A stretch of 64,000 bases of DNA, taken from contig NZ_JAVFVU010000013.1 in assembly GCF_030929615.1 (NCBI RefSeq), positions 159,553 to 223,552 of the forward strand, in the 5' to 3' direction. Below the pieces are notes generated by a model. That model worked only from the letters and a program-made list of their open reading frames with translations, did not search any database and was not told the DNA's origin. This DNA is from Dyadobacter sp. LHD-138 (lineage in GTDB: Bacteria > Bacteroidota > Bacteroidia > Cytophagales > Spirosomataceae). Below are positions 24,496 to 33,606 of the stretch, piece after piece; within the stretch, counting starts at the first letter, position 1; every line of letters begins with the position of its first letter. Made by a program: the position numbers and the translations under genes.

Positions 24496-27222
24496 ATGAA
24501 ATCAAAAAAACCTATTACCCGCAGAAAATTTGTTAAAAACGCCATGGTTTTTACCGCGGCCTTACCGGTGGTGGGCGCGTTGTCTTTTCCTTTGGATGAT
24601 AAGAAAAAGTTGGCCGTAGCAGAATCGGTTGCATTAAAATGGCTGGACTTAAAAACGCGCGGTAAAATAGCGGGTACTACCTGGGGCGTACCCTGGCCGA
24701 AGGGTGTATTGAAAAAAGATGCTGGCTTAATACTGGAAGATAAAAGCGGGAGGAACATTTCCCTGCAAACCTGGCCTTTGGCGCAATGGCCGGATGGTTC
24801 GTTAAAGTGGACTGCCCATGCTATAGGTGCCCAGACAGTTCTTCCGGATGGTTTGGTTTTAAAAACGGGAAAGGGGCCCGGAAATGCCAGCCAGATTAAG
24901 GTCAGTGATTATTCTGATTTCATCGAGATCAATACTGGAGTTGTTTCGTGTAAAATAAATAAAAAGGGGAGTACGATTATTCAGTCTGTTTCCAGAGATG
25001 GGAACATTGCTGTACAGTCAGGAAAGCTGGTTTTACAAGTGCAGGATAAGCCGGAAAATGAACCGGGTGAATCGATTCGTACGGAGCTTTTCGAAGGTAA
25101 TATTGAGACTGTAATCGTTGAACAAAACGGACCGGTACGCGCTGTTGTCAAAATCGAAGGGAAACATAGTACAGGTGAAAAAAATCTGCTCCCGTTCGTG
25201 ATCCGTCTCTATTTTTATGAAGGAAGTGACGCCATTCGCATCATGCACACCATTGTATTTGATGGCGATGAAAACAAGGATTTTATCAAAGGGCTGGGAA
25301 TCCGTTTTGAAGTACCGTTGAAAGATGAACTTTATAATCGTCATATCCGGTTTACCGGCGAACATGAAGGTGTTTTTGCTGAAGCAGTACGGGGACTGAC
25401 GGGTCTGCGGCGGGATCCGGGCAAAATGGTTACGGATGCGCAGGTTGGCGGAAAAGCTACACCAGAGGTAAGCACATTTCCCCCAACGGTTTCCAAACGA
25501 CTTGATTATATCCCTGCTTTTGGGGATTATACACTTTTTCAGCCCACGCCCGATTCATTTGAAATTCAGAAACGGACGAAACCGGGGCATGGATGGATAC
25601 AATCCGCATACGGTGGCAGGTCGTCGGGAACGGCTTATCTGGGTTCTCCCTCGGGTGGAATAGCTTTTGGTATCCGTAATTTCTGGCAGAGTCACCCGGC
25701 TCAGATTGATATCCGAAATGCGCAGACTGAACAAGGAGAGGTAACACTTTGGTTATGGGCGCCACGGGCGGCGGCAATGGATCTGCGTTTTTACCACGAT
25801 GGAATGGGGCAGGATACGCATGCAAAACAGCTCGATGCGCTGGAAATTACGTATGAAGATTATGAACCTGAATTTGGTCGCCCGGTAGGCGTAGCGCGTA
25901 CGAGTGAGTTGTCCATAGATGTCCTGGCAGAAACCCCGTCCAATGCGGCACTGACAGAGATGGCCGCATCGGTCCAGAATCCGGCGCAGATTATTTGCGA
26001 TGCAAAATATTATAGTAGAGCTGGGATTTTTGGTGGAGCGTTCAGCGCTGTGGAAACACAAAACCCGCTGGAAGTAAAACTTGAAAAACAACTGGATTTT
26101 TATTTTGATTATTATCATAAACAGGTCGATCAGCGACGCTGGTACGGTTTCTGGAATTATGGGGATGTGATGCATACCTATGATCGGGACCGGCATGTCT
26201 GGCGCTATGACGTCGGCGGTTTTGCCTGGGACAATTCCGAATTGTCAACCGATCTCTGGCTTTGGTATTATTTCCTGCGAACAGGGAAACAGGAGGTTTT
26301 TAGAATGGCGGAGGCGATGACCCGGCATACCGGTGAAGTAGATGTGCATCATATCGGGCCGTTCAGTCCGCTTGGGTCCCGGCATAACGTGCAGCATTGG
26401 GGATGCAGCGCCAAGCAGTTGCGGATAAGTACGGCTGCGAACCGCCGGTTTTACTATTATTTGACCGCTGATGAACGCGTAGGAGATTTGATGCGTGAAC
26501 AGGTCAACGCAGACAGGACTTTACGCGAAATCATTCCCGGCCGGAAAATAGGACAGGAAGCACCTAAAAACGATCCGAATGCTGAACTCGCTAGCATTTC
26601 CTTCGGGACGGACTGGGGCGCACTGTCCGCTGCCTGGCTGACCGAATGGGAAAGAACGGGTAATGAAAAAGTAAAAAACAAGCTTTTAAACAGCATGCGG
26701 ACGATTGCTGGGCAACCGCACGGGTTTTTTACCGGCGTTTCTACCATGGATTTGAACACTGGTAAATTTATTATCGTCGATACAAAACAGCTTTCTGTAT
26801 CGCATTTGAGCGCTGTTTTCGGGCTTGCTGAAATTTGTGCGGAGCTTATCCAGACTTTCGATATGCCCGAATTTGAAAAGGCCTGGGTTCAGTATTGCGA
26901 GTTGTATAACGCCACACCAGAAGAGCAGAAAGCGGTATTGGGTCAAAGTCTGATCAAGCTGAACTTAAGGCAGGGACATGCGCGCCTTACTGCTTTTGCC
27001 GCTTTACGAAAAAACGATAAAAAGCTTGCCGAAAGAGCATGGTCGGAGTTCTTTGAAGGCGTAGCAGGAATTAAAAATCCCTCTCAGAAGCTAAATCATA
27101 TCCAGGGGCCTATGGTATTAAACCCGGTTGACGAAGCCGAGGACGTTTCTACAAATGCTGTTGCCCAATGGGGGCTTGCCGCCATGCAGTGCCTCGCTTT
27201 TGTGGGAAACGAGTTGAAGTAG
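24496..27222 (+). CDS. PcRGLX/YetA-like protein (PL26-type rhamnogalacturonan exolyase family), Tat signal
   Basis: I start at 24496 (MKSKKPITRRKFVKNAMVFT), where a twin-arginine signal begins; the 35-codon extension to 24391 lacks one. The 908-residue protein has an N-terminal beta domain with TWGVPWPKGVLKKDAG and LQTWPLAQWPDGSLKWT, the recognisable start of the PcRGLX/YetA-like family. A large helical toroid follows (WYGFWNYGDVMHTYDRDRHV, then SELSTDLWLWYYFLRTGK). Fungal PcRGLX is a PL26 rhamnogalacturonan exolyase, so a role in plant polysaccharide breakdown is plausible, but bacterial members are little studied. No SusCD pair is adjacent. Confidence 0.8.
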   Translation: MKSKKPITRRKFVKNAMVFTAALPVVGALSFPLDDKKKLAVAESVALKWLDLKTRGKIAGTTWGVPWPKGVLKKDAGLILEDKSGRNISLQTWPLAQWPDGSLKWTAHAIGAQTVLPDGLVLKTGKGPGNASQIKVSDYSDFIEINTGVVSCKINKKGSTIIQSVSRDGNIAVQSGKLVLQVQDKPENEPGESIRTELFEGNIETVIVEQNGPVRAVVKIEGKHSTGEKNLLPFVIRLYFYEGSDAIRIMHTIVFDGDENKDFIKGLGIRFEVPLKDELYNRHIRFTGEHEGVFAEAVRGLTGLRRDPGKMVTDAQVGGKATPEVSTFPPTVSKRLDYIPAFGDYTLFQPTPDSFEIQKRTKPGHGWIQSAYGGRSSGTAYLGSPSGGIAFGIRNFWQSHPAQIDIRNAQTEQGEVTLWLWAPRAAAMDLRFYHDGMGQDTHAKQLDALEITYEDYEPEFGRPVGVARTSELSIDVLAETPSNAALTEMAASVQNPAQIICDAKYYSRAGIFGGAFSAVETQNPLEVKLEKQLDFYFDYYHKQVDQRRWYGFWNYGDVMHTYDRDRHVWRYDVGGFAWDNSELSTDLWLWYYFLRTGKQEVFRMAEAMTRHTGEVDVHHIGPFSPLGSRHNVQHWGCSAKQLRISTAANRRFYYYLTADERVGDLMREQVNADRTLREIIPGRKIGQEAPKNDPNAELASISFGTDWGALSAAWLTEWERTGNEKVKNKLLNSMRTIAGQPHGFFTGVSTMDLNTGKFIIVDTKQLSVSHLSAVFGLAEICAELIQTFDMPEFEKAWVQYCELYNATPEEQKAVLGQSLIKLNLRQGHARLTAFAALRKNDKKLAERAWSEFFEGVAGIKNPSQKLNHIQGPMVLNPVDEAEDVSTNAVAQWGLAAMQCLAFVGNELK

Positions 27223-27232
27223 TGACTTTTAC

Positions 27233-27292
27233 TTGACAAAAAACAGTCCATCGGAAAACTAGATTTTTTCGATGGACTGTTTTTTTGTCAAG
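27233..27292 (+). terminator. Strong terminator after the PcRGLX-like gene
   Basis: AAAAAACAGTCCATCG (27238-27253) pairs with CGATGGACTGTTTTTT (27270-27285), followed by further T. The outer TTGAC/GTCAA bases extend the stem. Confidence 0.88.
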
Positions 27293-27508
27293 ATAACCTG
27301 CTGATGATTTTTCAAGACACTGATTTTCTGAATACATATCATTGTAAATACTTCCAGAGAGCAAATTTACAGGGTGACATTTGGCCAAATGGAAATTATA
27401 CTGCTTTGTTTCTTGTTGGAAATGAGAGTTCGCGTTGCCTTCATTTGCTGGCTGTGCGGAGGATGTGGCTTGAAATTCAACAACCAACTTATAAAATAAA
27501 TAATACTT

Positions 27509-28540
27509 ATGGAATACAGGCAATTAGGCGCTTCCGGTATTAAAGTTCCGGTTTTAAGTTTTGGCACCGCTACATTTGGCGGTGGAAATGAATTTTTCAA
27601 GGCTTGGGGAGAAACCCAGCTGGAAGAAGCCAAAAGGCTCATCAATCTTTGTCTGGATGCGGGCGTAAACCTGTTTGATACGGCTGACGTCTACTCGAAG
27701 GGTCTATCGGAGGAGATATTGGGCAAGGCGATTGGTGGGTTGCGCAACCAGGTTTTGATTTCTACCAAAGCTACTTTCCCGATGGGCGACGGACCTAATG
27801 ACTACGGTTCTTCCCGTTTTCATTTGATTCAGGCCTGTGAAGACAGTCTTCGCCGCCTGAACACGGATCATATCGATATTTATCACATGCACGGCTTTGA
27901 CGGCAATACGCCGGTGGAAGAAACGCTCCGTGCGCTGGATGATCTTGTGACCAGTGGAAAGGTGCGTTACATTGCTTGTTCCAATTTTTCCGGGTGGCAT
28001 TTGATGAAATCCTTATCGGTTTCTGAGAAATATGGCTGGGCAAGATACGTCGGCCATCAGGCTTATTATTCGTTGCTAAACCGGGAATATGAGTGGGAAT
28101 TGATGCCCCTGGCTGTGGATCAGAAAGTCAGTACCATTGTCTGGAGTCCGTTATCCGCCGGATTATTAAGCGGGAAATTTAAAAGGAATCAGCCAAAACC
28201 TGAAAACAGTCGCTTAAACCAGGGAGGTTCTCAGGGACCGGATACCAATTTTGAACTGCTTTATAACATCGTTGATGCGTTGGAAGAAGTGGCTGGTGAA
28301 ACCGGGAAATCAATAGCCCAGGTTGCGCTTAACTGGCTGTTGCAGCGCCCAACGGTGGTGAACATCGTGATAGGCGCCAGAAATGAGGAACAGCTGAAAC
28401 AAAATCTCGAAGCGACTGGCTGGAACCTGACCACGGAGCAAATTAAAAAACTGGATGCAGCGAGCGAAGTGCCGCCCATTTATCCTTACTGGCATCAAAG
28501 AGGAAATCTGACATTAAACCCGATTCCAAAGTTTTATTGA
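27509..28540 (+). CDS. Aldo/keto reductase
   Basis: The 343-residue TIM-barrel oxidoreductase has the catalytic tetrad D57 (FDTADVY), Y62, K87 (STKATF) and H128 (YHMHGFD). The NADPH-binding C-terminal segment IVIGARNEEQLKQNL is also present. This subgroup (YghZ/Gfo-like voltage-gated-channel-beta type) reduces small aldehydes and ketones. A TetR gene and an SDR gene follow on the same strand, but a hairpin and a separate promoter lie between, so it is probably transcribed alone. Confidence 0.9.
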   Translation: MEYRQLGASGIKVPVLSFGTATFGGGNEFFKAWGETQLEEAKRLINLCLDAGVNLFDTADVYSKGLSEEILGKAIGGLRNQVLISTKATFPMGDGPNDYGSSRFHLIQACEDSLRRLNTDHIDIYHMHGFDGNTPVEETLRALDDLVTSGKVRYIACSNFSGWHLMKSLSVSEKYGWARYVGHQAYYSLLNREYEWELMPLAVDQKVSTIVWSPLSAGLLSGKFKRNQPKPENSRLNQGGSQGPDTNFELLYNIVDALEEVAGETGKSIAQVALNWLLQRPTVVNIVIGARNEEQLKQNLEATGWNLTTEQIKKLDAASEVPPIYPYWHQRGNLTLNPIPKFY

Positions 28541-28556
28541 TTTTGAAAAAATAGAG

Positions 28557-28612
28557 TGCTCCCAATGCATGAATTTTTACTGGTTTTGGTGAAAAATAAT
28601 GCATTGGGAGCA
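28557..28612. terminator. Hairpin after the aldo/keto reductase gene
   Basis: TGCTCCCAATGCAT (28557-28570) and ATGCATTGGGAGCA (28599-28612) are perfect 14-nt inverted arms with a 28-nt loop. There is no strong T run, so a terminator role is likely but not certain. Confidence 0.5.
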
Positions 28613-28692
28613 AACAAGGCGTTTTATTATCACTTTCCTGGGCAAAGACATTTTTTTTGAGCAAAATAATTTTCTAAAAAATCCATTCGATA

Positions 28693-28724
28693 TTTGTTTA
28701 CTTACTTATAAGTAAGTAATTTTG
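28693..28724 (+). promoter_or_regulatory. tetR promoter with embedded 22-bp operator
   Basis: TTTG (28693-28696) and TAATTTTG (28717-28724) are 20 nt apart, a good -33/-7 pair. The perfect palindrome TTACTTAC-N6-GTAAGTAA fills the spacer (28698-28719) and overlaps the -7 box by three bases, as expected for autorepression by the TetR protein encoded 20 nt downstream. Confidence 0.75.
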
Positions 28725-28744
28725 CTCCGTCAACCTGAGATAAA

Positions 28745-29311
28745 ATGAAAGCAAGAACCGATACCAAGGAAAAAATCATTGAACTGGGGACAGCGCTGAT
28801 TAAATCGATCGGTTATCCATCGTTGAGTTATCAGCAGATATCTTCGCAGCTGGGAATAAAAAATGCCGCCATACACTATCATTATCCAAGCAAAGAAGAT
28901 TTGGGCTGCGATATCGTCAGCAATGAAATTGCCCGTTTTGAAAAATTCATTTCCAGTGTATCGGGTCTGGGGCCGCTGGAAAAACTCGAGGTTTTTTTAG
29001 GAAGCTATCGCGTGCATTTGGAAGATGGAAACAAAATTTGTCTGATAGGAGCGGGTGCGTCGGATTTTCTGGAATTACCGAAATCAATGCAGCTGGTGTA
29101 CACAGAGTATTTGTTTCTTCTAAAAAACTGGTTTATTGACTTACTGGAAACAGGCAGGAAGGCCGGTGTTTTTCATTTTAAAGGTGAACCGGTAAACAAG
29201 GCGTCGGTCATGATTTCGGCATTGGCTGGGGCATTGCAGCACGCCCGCCTCATTGGCAACGACCATTATGACGCCGTAGCAGCCCAATTAAAAGAGGATT
29301 TAAAGGCGTAA
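28745..29311 (+). CDS. TetR/AcrR-family repressor
   Basis: This 188-residue protein has an N-terminal helix-turn-helix (IGYPSLSYQQISSQLGIKNA, then AIHYHYPSKEDL) and a helical ligand domain. It is flanked on both sides by the same operator, TTACTTAC-N6-GTAAGTAA. It therefore most likely represses itself and the SDR gene 95 nt downstream. The ligand is unknown; an aldehyde or quinone-like substrate of the SDR is a reasonable guess. Confidence 0.9.
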   Translation: MKARTDTKEKIIELGTALIKSIGYPSLSYQQISSQLGIKNAAIHYHYPSKEDLGCDIVSNEIARFEKFISSVSGLGPLEKLEVFLGSYRVHLEDGNKICLIGAGASDFLELPKSMQLVYTEYLFLLKNWFIDLLETGRKAGVFHFKGEPVNKASVMISALAGALQHARLIGNDHYDAVAAQLKEDLKA

Positions 29312-29326
29312 AAAAATTTACTATTA

Positions 29327-29348
29327 TTACTTACTTACTAGTAAGTAA
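29327..29348. promoter_or_regulatory. Second TetR operator, before the SDR gene
   Basis: The 22-nt site has TTACTTAC-N6-GTAAGTAA, identical in half-sites and spacing to that at 28698. It lies between the tetR stop (29311) and the SDR start (29406). No clear TAnnTTTG box follows. Confidence 0.75.
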
Positions 29349-29360
29349 TTTAATTATTAA

Positions 29361-29388
29361 AACTTTCAACTTTCAACTTTCAACTTTT
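29361..29388. repeat. Short tandem repeat (AACTTTC), about four copies
   Basis: Three exact AACTTTC units and a fourth degenerate one (AACTTTT) lie 17 nt before the SDR start, between the operator and the start codon. Copy-number change would alter leader length. Confidence 0.7.
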
Positions 29389-29405
29389 TAATTCTAATAG
29401 AAATC

Positions 29406-30158
29406 ATGTCAACACAAAAAGTAGCATTTATCACCGGTGCCAATCGTGGAATTGGGTTTGAGACGGCCAAAAAATTGGGCAAGCTGGGAATATTCCCGGT
29501 CATTGGAGCCAGGGACGAAGCAAAAGGCAAAGCGGCCGTTGAAAAGCTGAAAGCAGCAGGAATTGAGGCGGATTCGATAAAATTTGATGTGGAAAACAAA
29601 GCAGATTACAGCATTGCCTATGACTATTTTGAAAGCAAGTTTGGCAAACTGGACATATTGATCAACAATGCCGGCTTATCGCTGGAAGGCGATCCGATGA
29701 GTTCAATGGCGACCATTAACCCGACAAGCGGTATTTCAGAAGAAGCTTTGCGTGGGACGATGGAGGCGAATTTCTTCGGGCAGGTTTTCAGCACGCAAAC
29801 ATTGCTGCCTTTGCTTAGAAAATCCGAAGCCGGCCGCATTGTCAATGTATCCAGTACCCTGGGCTCTTTAAGCTATCATGCAGATCCGGCTTCCCCGATC
29901 TATGCCATTCAAATGTTTGCTTACAGTACTTCAAAAACGGCCTTAAATTCTTTCACACTACATCTTGCACATGAATTAAAGGACACCGCGATTAAGGTCA
30001 ATTCCATCCATCCGGGTTGGGTGCATACAGAACTTGGCGGTTCGGCAGCCCCGGTAACGCCTGAGCAGGGTGCCGACAGCAGTGTGCGTTTGGCAACCAT
30101 TCCGGCAGACGGTCCTACGGGCGGATATTATTACCTGGAAGACATCATTCCCTGGTAG
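29406..30158 (+). CDS. Short-chain dehydrogenase/reductase
   Basis: The 250-residue Rossmann enzyme has TGANRGIGFETA (NADP-binding), LINNAG, a catalytic Ser in VNVSSTLG, and the YxxxK motif in YSTSKTAL. It resembles plant-type carbonyl reductases (SDR family, menthone/CBR-like). It is controlled by the adjacent TetR protein, judged by shared operators. The substrate is unknown; detoxification of reactive carbonyls would fit. Confidence 0.9.
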   Translation: MSTQKVAFITGANRGIGFETAKKLGKLGIFPVIGARDEAKGKAAVEKLKAAGIEADSIKFDVENKADYSIAYDYFESKFGKLDILINNAGLSLEGDPMSSMATINPTSGISEEALRGTMEANFFGQVFSTQTLLPLLRKSEAGRIVNVSSTLGSLSYHADPASPIYAIQMFAYSTSKTALNSFTLHLAHELKDTAIKVNSIHPGWVHTELGGSAAPVTPEQGADSSVRLATIPADGPTGGYYYLEDIIPW

Positions 30159-30237
30159 GATACAGGCTCTTAATCCAGGTGAAATAAGCTGGCTCATTCG
30201 GGTCAGTTTATTTTTTTGCATAATTAATTTGTAATAG

Positions 30238-30281
30238 GTCTAAATAAAACTATTTTTGCGGAAAATAAATCTTATTTAGAC
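30238..30281 (+). promoter_or_regulatory. Promoter of TonB receptor gene flanked by a 10-bp inverted repeat
   Basis: GTCTAAATAA (30238-30247) is inverted as TTATTTAGAC (30272-30281). A -7 box TATTTTTG (30251-30258) lies between them. Such TCTAAAT/ATTTAGA half-sites look like targets of a metal-responsive (Fur/DtxR-type) regulator, which suits a siderophore receptor. Confidence 0.5.
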
Positions 30282-30284
30282 TCA

Positions 30285-32633
30285 ATGAAATCAGTACTTC
30301 TACCATTTTCACTGCTTGTTTTTTGCTTTTTACTGAATAGCAACGCCAGCGCCCAGTCGGGAAAAGGAACCATAAGCGGTGTTGTTAAAGATATTCATGA
30401 TCAGATTATTCCTTATGCCAGCGTACAGGTTAAAGGAAAAGGCGTTGGTGTTACGGCCAATGAAAAGGGCGCTTTTACGTTAAATGCTGTTGCGCCGGGC
30501 GAGCAGGTTTTGAGGGCCTCGTTTGTGGGTTTCGCATTTTTGGAAAAGAAAGTTCTGGTTAAAGCGGACCAGGCAGAGTCCATCACATTTATTCTTGAAG
30601 AGAGTGATTCGCAGCTTAACGAAGTAATTGTGTCGGCGAGCAGAAGGGTAGAATCGCTGGCCGAAACGCCCTCCGCTGTGACGGTAATCAGCCCCAAGGA
30701 AATCGATGCCTTGTCGATGGTGAGCCCGAACATTGCCAACATTCTGGGATACGCTGTGCCGGGACTGGGGTCTTCAACCAATCAGACGGGCAATTACGGA
30801 CAGACTTTACGCGGTAGAAATCTGTTGGTTCTGATCGACGGAATCCCGCAGTCCACGCCGTTGAGATCAGGCGGACGTGATATCCGTTCCATTGATCCGT
30901 CCGTTATTGAGCGTGTTGAGGTGATCAAAGGGGCCACGGCAATTTACGGCAACGGAGCCGACGGTGGTCTTATTAACTACATTACAAAAACACCGAAAAC
31001 AGTGCAGAAAATCGGAGGGTATTCTCAGGCCGGATTGACCGGAAATACCAAAGGCGACAGCACCATTGGGTATCGTTTTTCACAACAGATTTTCGGAAAA
31101 ATTAACAAATTTGATTACGTCGTAAGCGGTATGTATGAAAAAACAGGCGTTTACCGCGATGCCAAGGGGGAAGTGATATCGCCGGAATATGGTCTGGGCG
31201 AAACGAAAATCTATAACGCTTTTACCAAACTGGGTTATGATTTTACAGATAAACAGCGGGTTGAAGTCATGTATAACTTTTACAGTTCCAACCAGCATTC
31301 CGCTTTCGTTTTGAAGAATGGTGTGTTCGGAAAATCACCGGCAATTGGCGTTTTGGGCAAGAGAATTGGTGTAGATGAAGGAACACGTCACAACCACAAT
31401 GTTAATTTACAGTATGTTAACAAAGCCATTGTGGGGAACACAAGCCTCACCGCCAATCTTTATTTACAGGATTTCTGGACGGTTTATTCTAACTCGGCAT
31501 CCTTCTTCGGCAGTGGACAATCGGAAATTTGGTCCAATAAAAAAGGGCTAAGGGTTAATTTAAACACGCCGTTTACGATTTCGCCAAAAATAGCAGGTGA
31601 CGTGACTTACGGTTTTGATTTATTGAACGATAAAACCTCACAAAGCCTGGTTGATGGACGCGTTTGGGTGCCGAATATCGACATGCGGAACCTTGCGCCT
31701 TATGCGCAGCTATCGACGCAGTGGTTCAATCATTTAACCGTAAAAACAGGTTTGCGCGCTGAAAACATCAAAATCAACATTGCTGATTATAACACACTGG
31801 CCACCGGAGCGAACGGCGCAGGCAGTATCGCGGTAAAAGGTGGAAACCTTAAATACAATGCGGTGGTATTCAACGCCGGTGCGAGATATTCGAAATTCAG
31901 GTTCTTTAATCCGTTTGTCAGCTACTCGCAGTCGTTCTCCATTTTTGATTTGGGACGCGTTTTACGTGCCGCAAAAGAAAGCACGATTTCAAAACTTGAA
32001 ACAAAACCGATCATTGTCAATAGCTATGAAGGTGGTTTTAGCAGCGAGCTGGGTAAATTAAATCTAAGCGCTTCGTATTATTACAGCACGTCAAAACTCG
32101 GAACGAATTTACTGGAAGTTGACGGTGTGTTCATCGCCGAACGGTTACCGGAGCGTGTTTGGGGTTATGAATTGCAGCTGGATTACAAATTGATGAAGGG
32201 GCTCGTGGTGGGTGGTAATTATGCCTACGTTGAAGGAAGAGGAGACAAGGATCTTGACGGAAAGTTTTACGGGGCTAAGGATATTTACCTGAACTCGAAC
32301 CGTATCACACCGGTTAAGGCGACGGCATTTGCCAAATATGCATACCGCAATTTGAATGTCGATTTGAACTGGATTTACGTTGGCAGCCGGAATCGTTTTA
32401 AACCTAACGAAAAGGGCGTGTATGCGTTGGGAGAGGCACCGATTGAGTCATATAATTTATGGAATCTGGCTGTTGCCTATAAAGTTACCAAGCAACTGCG
32501 CGTGAGCCTTGGACTTGAAAATTTGTTGAATACGGCCTATTATCCAACCATTGCCCAGTTTTACGGCACGGATGCCAATTACACAAGAGGAAACGGAAGA
32601 AGATTTAATTTAACCGTTGGTTACGGTTTTTAA
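30285..32633 (+). CDS. TonB-dependent receptor, siderophore type, with carboxypeptidase-regulatory-like N-domain
   Basis: The 782-residue protein has a signal peptide ending near ASAQ. A beta-sandwich CarboxypepD_reg-like domain follows (about 28-110: GTISGVVKDIHDQIIPYASV). The plug contains ETPSAVTVISPKEI, RGRNLLVLIDGIPQS and ERVEVIKGATAIYGNGADGG, and a beta-barrel ends in RFNLTVGYGF with a terminal aromatic. The motifs match siderophore/iron-complex receptors (TIGR01783-like) and not SusC. No SusD or other transport gene follows, so it works alone with TonB-ExbBD encoded elsewhere. Confidence 0.88.
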   Translation: MKSVLLPFSLLVFCFLLNSNASAQSGKGTISGVVKDIHDQIIPYASVQVKGKGVGVTANEKGAFTLNAVAPGEQVLRASFVGFAFLEKKVLVKADQAESITFILEESDSQLNEVIVSASRRVESLAETPSAVTVISPKEIDALSMVSPNIANILGYAVPGLGSSTNQTGNYGQTLRGRNLLVLIDGIPQSTPLRSGGRDIRSIDPSVIERVEVIKGATAIYGNGADGGLINYITKTPKTVQKIGGYSQAGLTGNTKGDSTIGYRFSQQIFGKINKFDYVVSGMYEKTGVYRDAKGEVISPEYGLGETKIYNAFTKLGYDFTDKQRVEVMYNFYSSNQHSAFVLKNGVFGKSPAIGVLGKRIGVDEGTRHNHNVNLQYVNKAIVGNTSLTANLYLQDFWTVYSNSASFFGSGQSEIWSNKKGLRVNLNTPFTISPKIAGDVTYGFDLLNDKTSQSLVDGRVWVPNIDMRNLAPYAQLSTQWFNHLTVKTGLRAENIKINIADYNTLATGANGAGSIAVKGGNLKYNAVVFNAGARYSKFRFFNPFVSYSQSFSIFDLGRVLRAAKESTISKLETKPIIVNSYEGGFSSELGKLNLSASYYYSTSKLGTNLLEVDGVFIAERLPERVWGYELQLDYKLMKGLVVGGNYAYVEGRGDKDLDGKFYGAKDIYLNSNRITPVKATAFAKYAYRNLNVDLNWIYVGSRNRFKPNEKGVYALGEAPIESYNLWNLAVAYKVTKQLRVSLGLENLLNTAYYPTIAQFYGTDANYTRGNGRRFNLTVGYGF

Positions 32634-32655
32634 TAATCACGGAGACATGGATGAG

Positions 32656-32690
32656 CAGGGTTTAGCCGGAAACGGTTAAGCCCTGATTTG
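32656..32690 (+). terminator. Terminator after the TonB receptor gene
   Basis: CAGGGTTTAGCCG (32656-32668) and CGGTTAAGCCCTG (32673-32685) form a stem with a GAAA loop, followed by ATTTGTTTTA. Confidence 0.75.
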
Positions 32691-32793
32691 TTTTATTACG
32701 GTATGTTTTAACGGATTGGGTGAAACTAAAAATCAGATGGCCTTAAAATATTGCGATGGTAAAACGAGTTATATATCAAAAAAACAGGGTGCT

Positions 32794-33528
32794 ATGAATT
32801 TCAGGTTTATCGGATTTTTTCTGATCATTTTATGTGTAAAAAACAGTCAGTCGTCTTTGGCTCAGGTGCTGCGGAGTAAGGGGAAAATGAATCAGCAGTT
32901 TGTGATGAACGATGAAAGCGTTATTGTAAATCAGGCAACAGGCAAGCGGATCAGTTATGGCGCTTATGACGATCTCTTAAAAAAGAACCCCGGTCGATAT
33001 CGCACACAGCCGGTTTTTGATAAGTATGGAAAAGCGTCGTCTTTTGCTTTAATCCCGAAGACGAAATCGGAAATTGAAACGGGTATTACGTTGACAATCG
33101 ATGAAGAGGGGATGCCGGAAATCGGTCGGCCGCTGCCGCCATTTGTGATGACAGGGCTGGATGGGAAAACATATGACTCTGAAAAACTGCGGGGGAAATA
33201 CATCCTTTTAGGTTTTTGGGTGAAATATGAAAAACCGATGTATACCTGGGAAAGTACTAAAATTATTTCCAGCTTCATTGCCGAAAATGAGGAAAAAGGA
33301 ATTGAGGTGGTCTCGCTTGGCACAACGATCAACACCGATGAGGAATGCCGGAAATTTATTCCCAAACGCAATTGTGGTTTTGTTCCGGTACCTGATTCCT
33401 ATGGCTTTAATCATCGTTACAAAATAACCGAAACACCGTTTTTTATCTTGGTTGATAAGAAAGGGATTGTGAGGGCGATGGCGCCGCATACGGAGTTTGA
33501 CAAAATCAGGGATCTGTCGCTGCGGTAA
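32794..33528 (+). CDS. Exported thioredoxin-fold (AhpC/TSA-like) protein lacking the CxxC motif
   Basis: The start at 32794 (MNFRFIGFFLIILCVKNSQS) gives a 244-residue protein with a signal peptide; the 26-codon extension to 32716 is not signal-like. The C-terminal 140 residues read as a TlpA/redoxin domain: PLPPFVMTGLDGKTYDSEKL, KYILLGFWV, and TETPFFILVDKKGIVRA with cis-Pro. The position that normally holds WCxxC reads FWVKYEKPMYTWES and has no cysteine. Two cysteines occur later (EEC, RNC). It may be a non-redox member or use other cysteines. Confidence 0.7.
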   Translation: MNFRFIGFFLIILCVKNSQSSLAQVLRSKGKMNQQFVMNDESVIVNQATGKRISYGAYDDLLKKNPGRYRTQPVFDKYGKASSFALIPKTKSEIETGITLTIDEEGMPEIGRPLPPFVMTGLDGKTYDSEKLRGKYILLGFWVKYEKPMYTWESTKIISSFIAENEEKGIEVVSLGTTINTDEECRKFIPKRNCGFVPVPDSYGFNHRYKITETPFFILVDKKGIVRAMAPHTEFDKIRDLSLR

Positions 33529-33550
33529 TTTTGTGTTTTGGGTAGAAAAA

Positions 33551-33584
33551 GCTCCGGGCTATTGGAAAAATTATAACCCGGAGC
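33551..33584. terminator. Terminator-like hairpin between convergent genes
   Basis: GCTCCGGG (33551-33558) and CCCGGAGC (33577-33584) are perfect inverted arms with an A on both sides of the stem and an A/T-rich loop. It separates the thioredoxin-fold gene (+) from the MDR gene (-). Confidence 0.65.
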
Positions 33585-33606
33585 ATGTGTTTCTTATGTG
33601 TATTTA

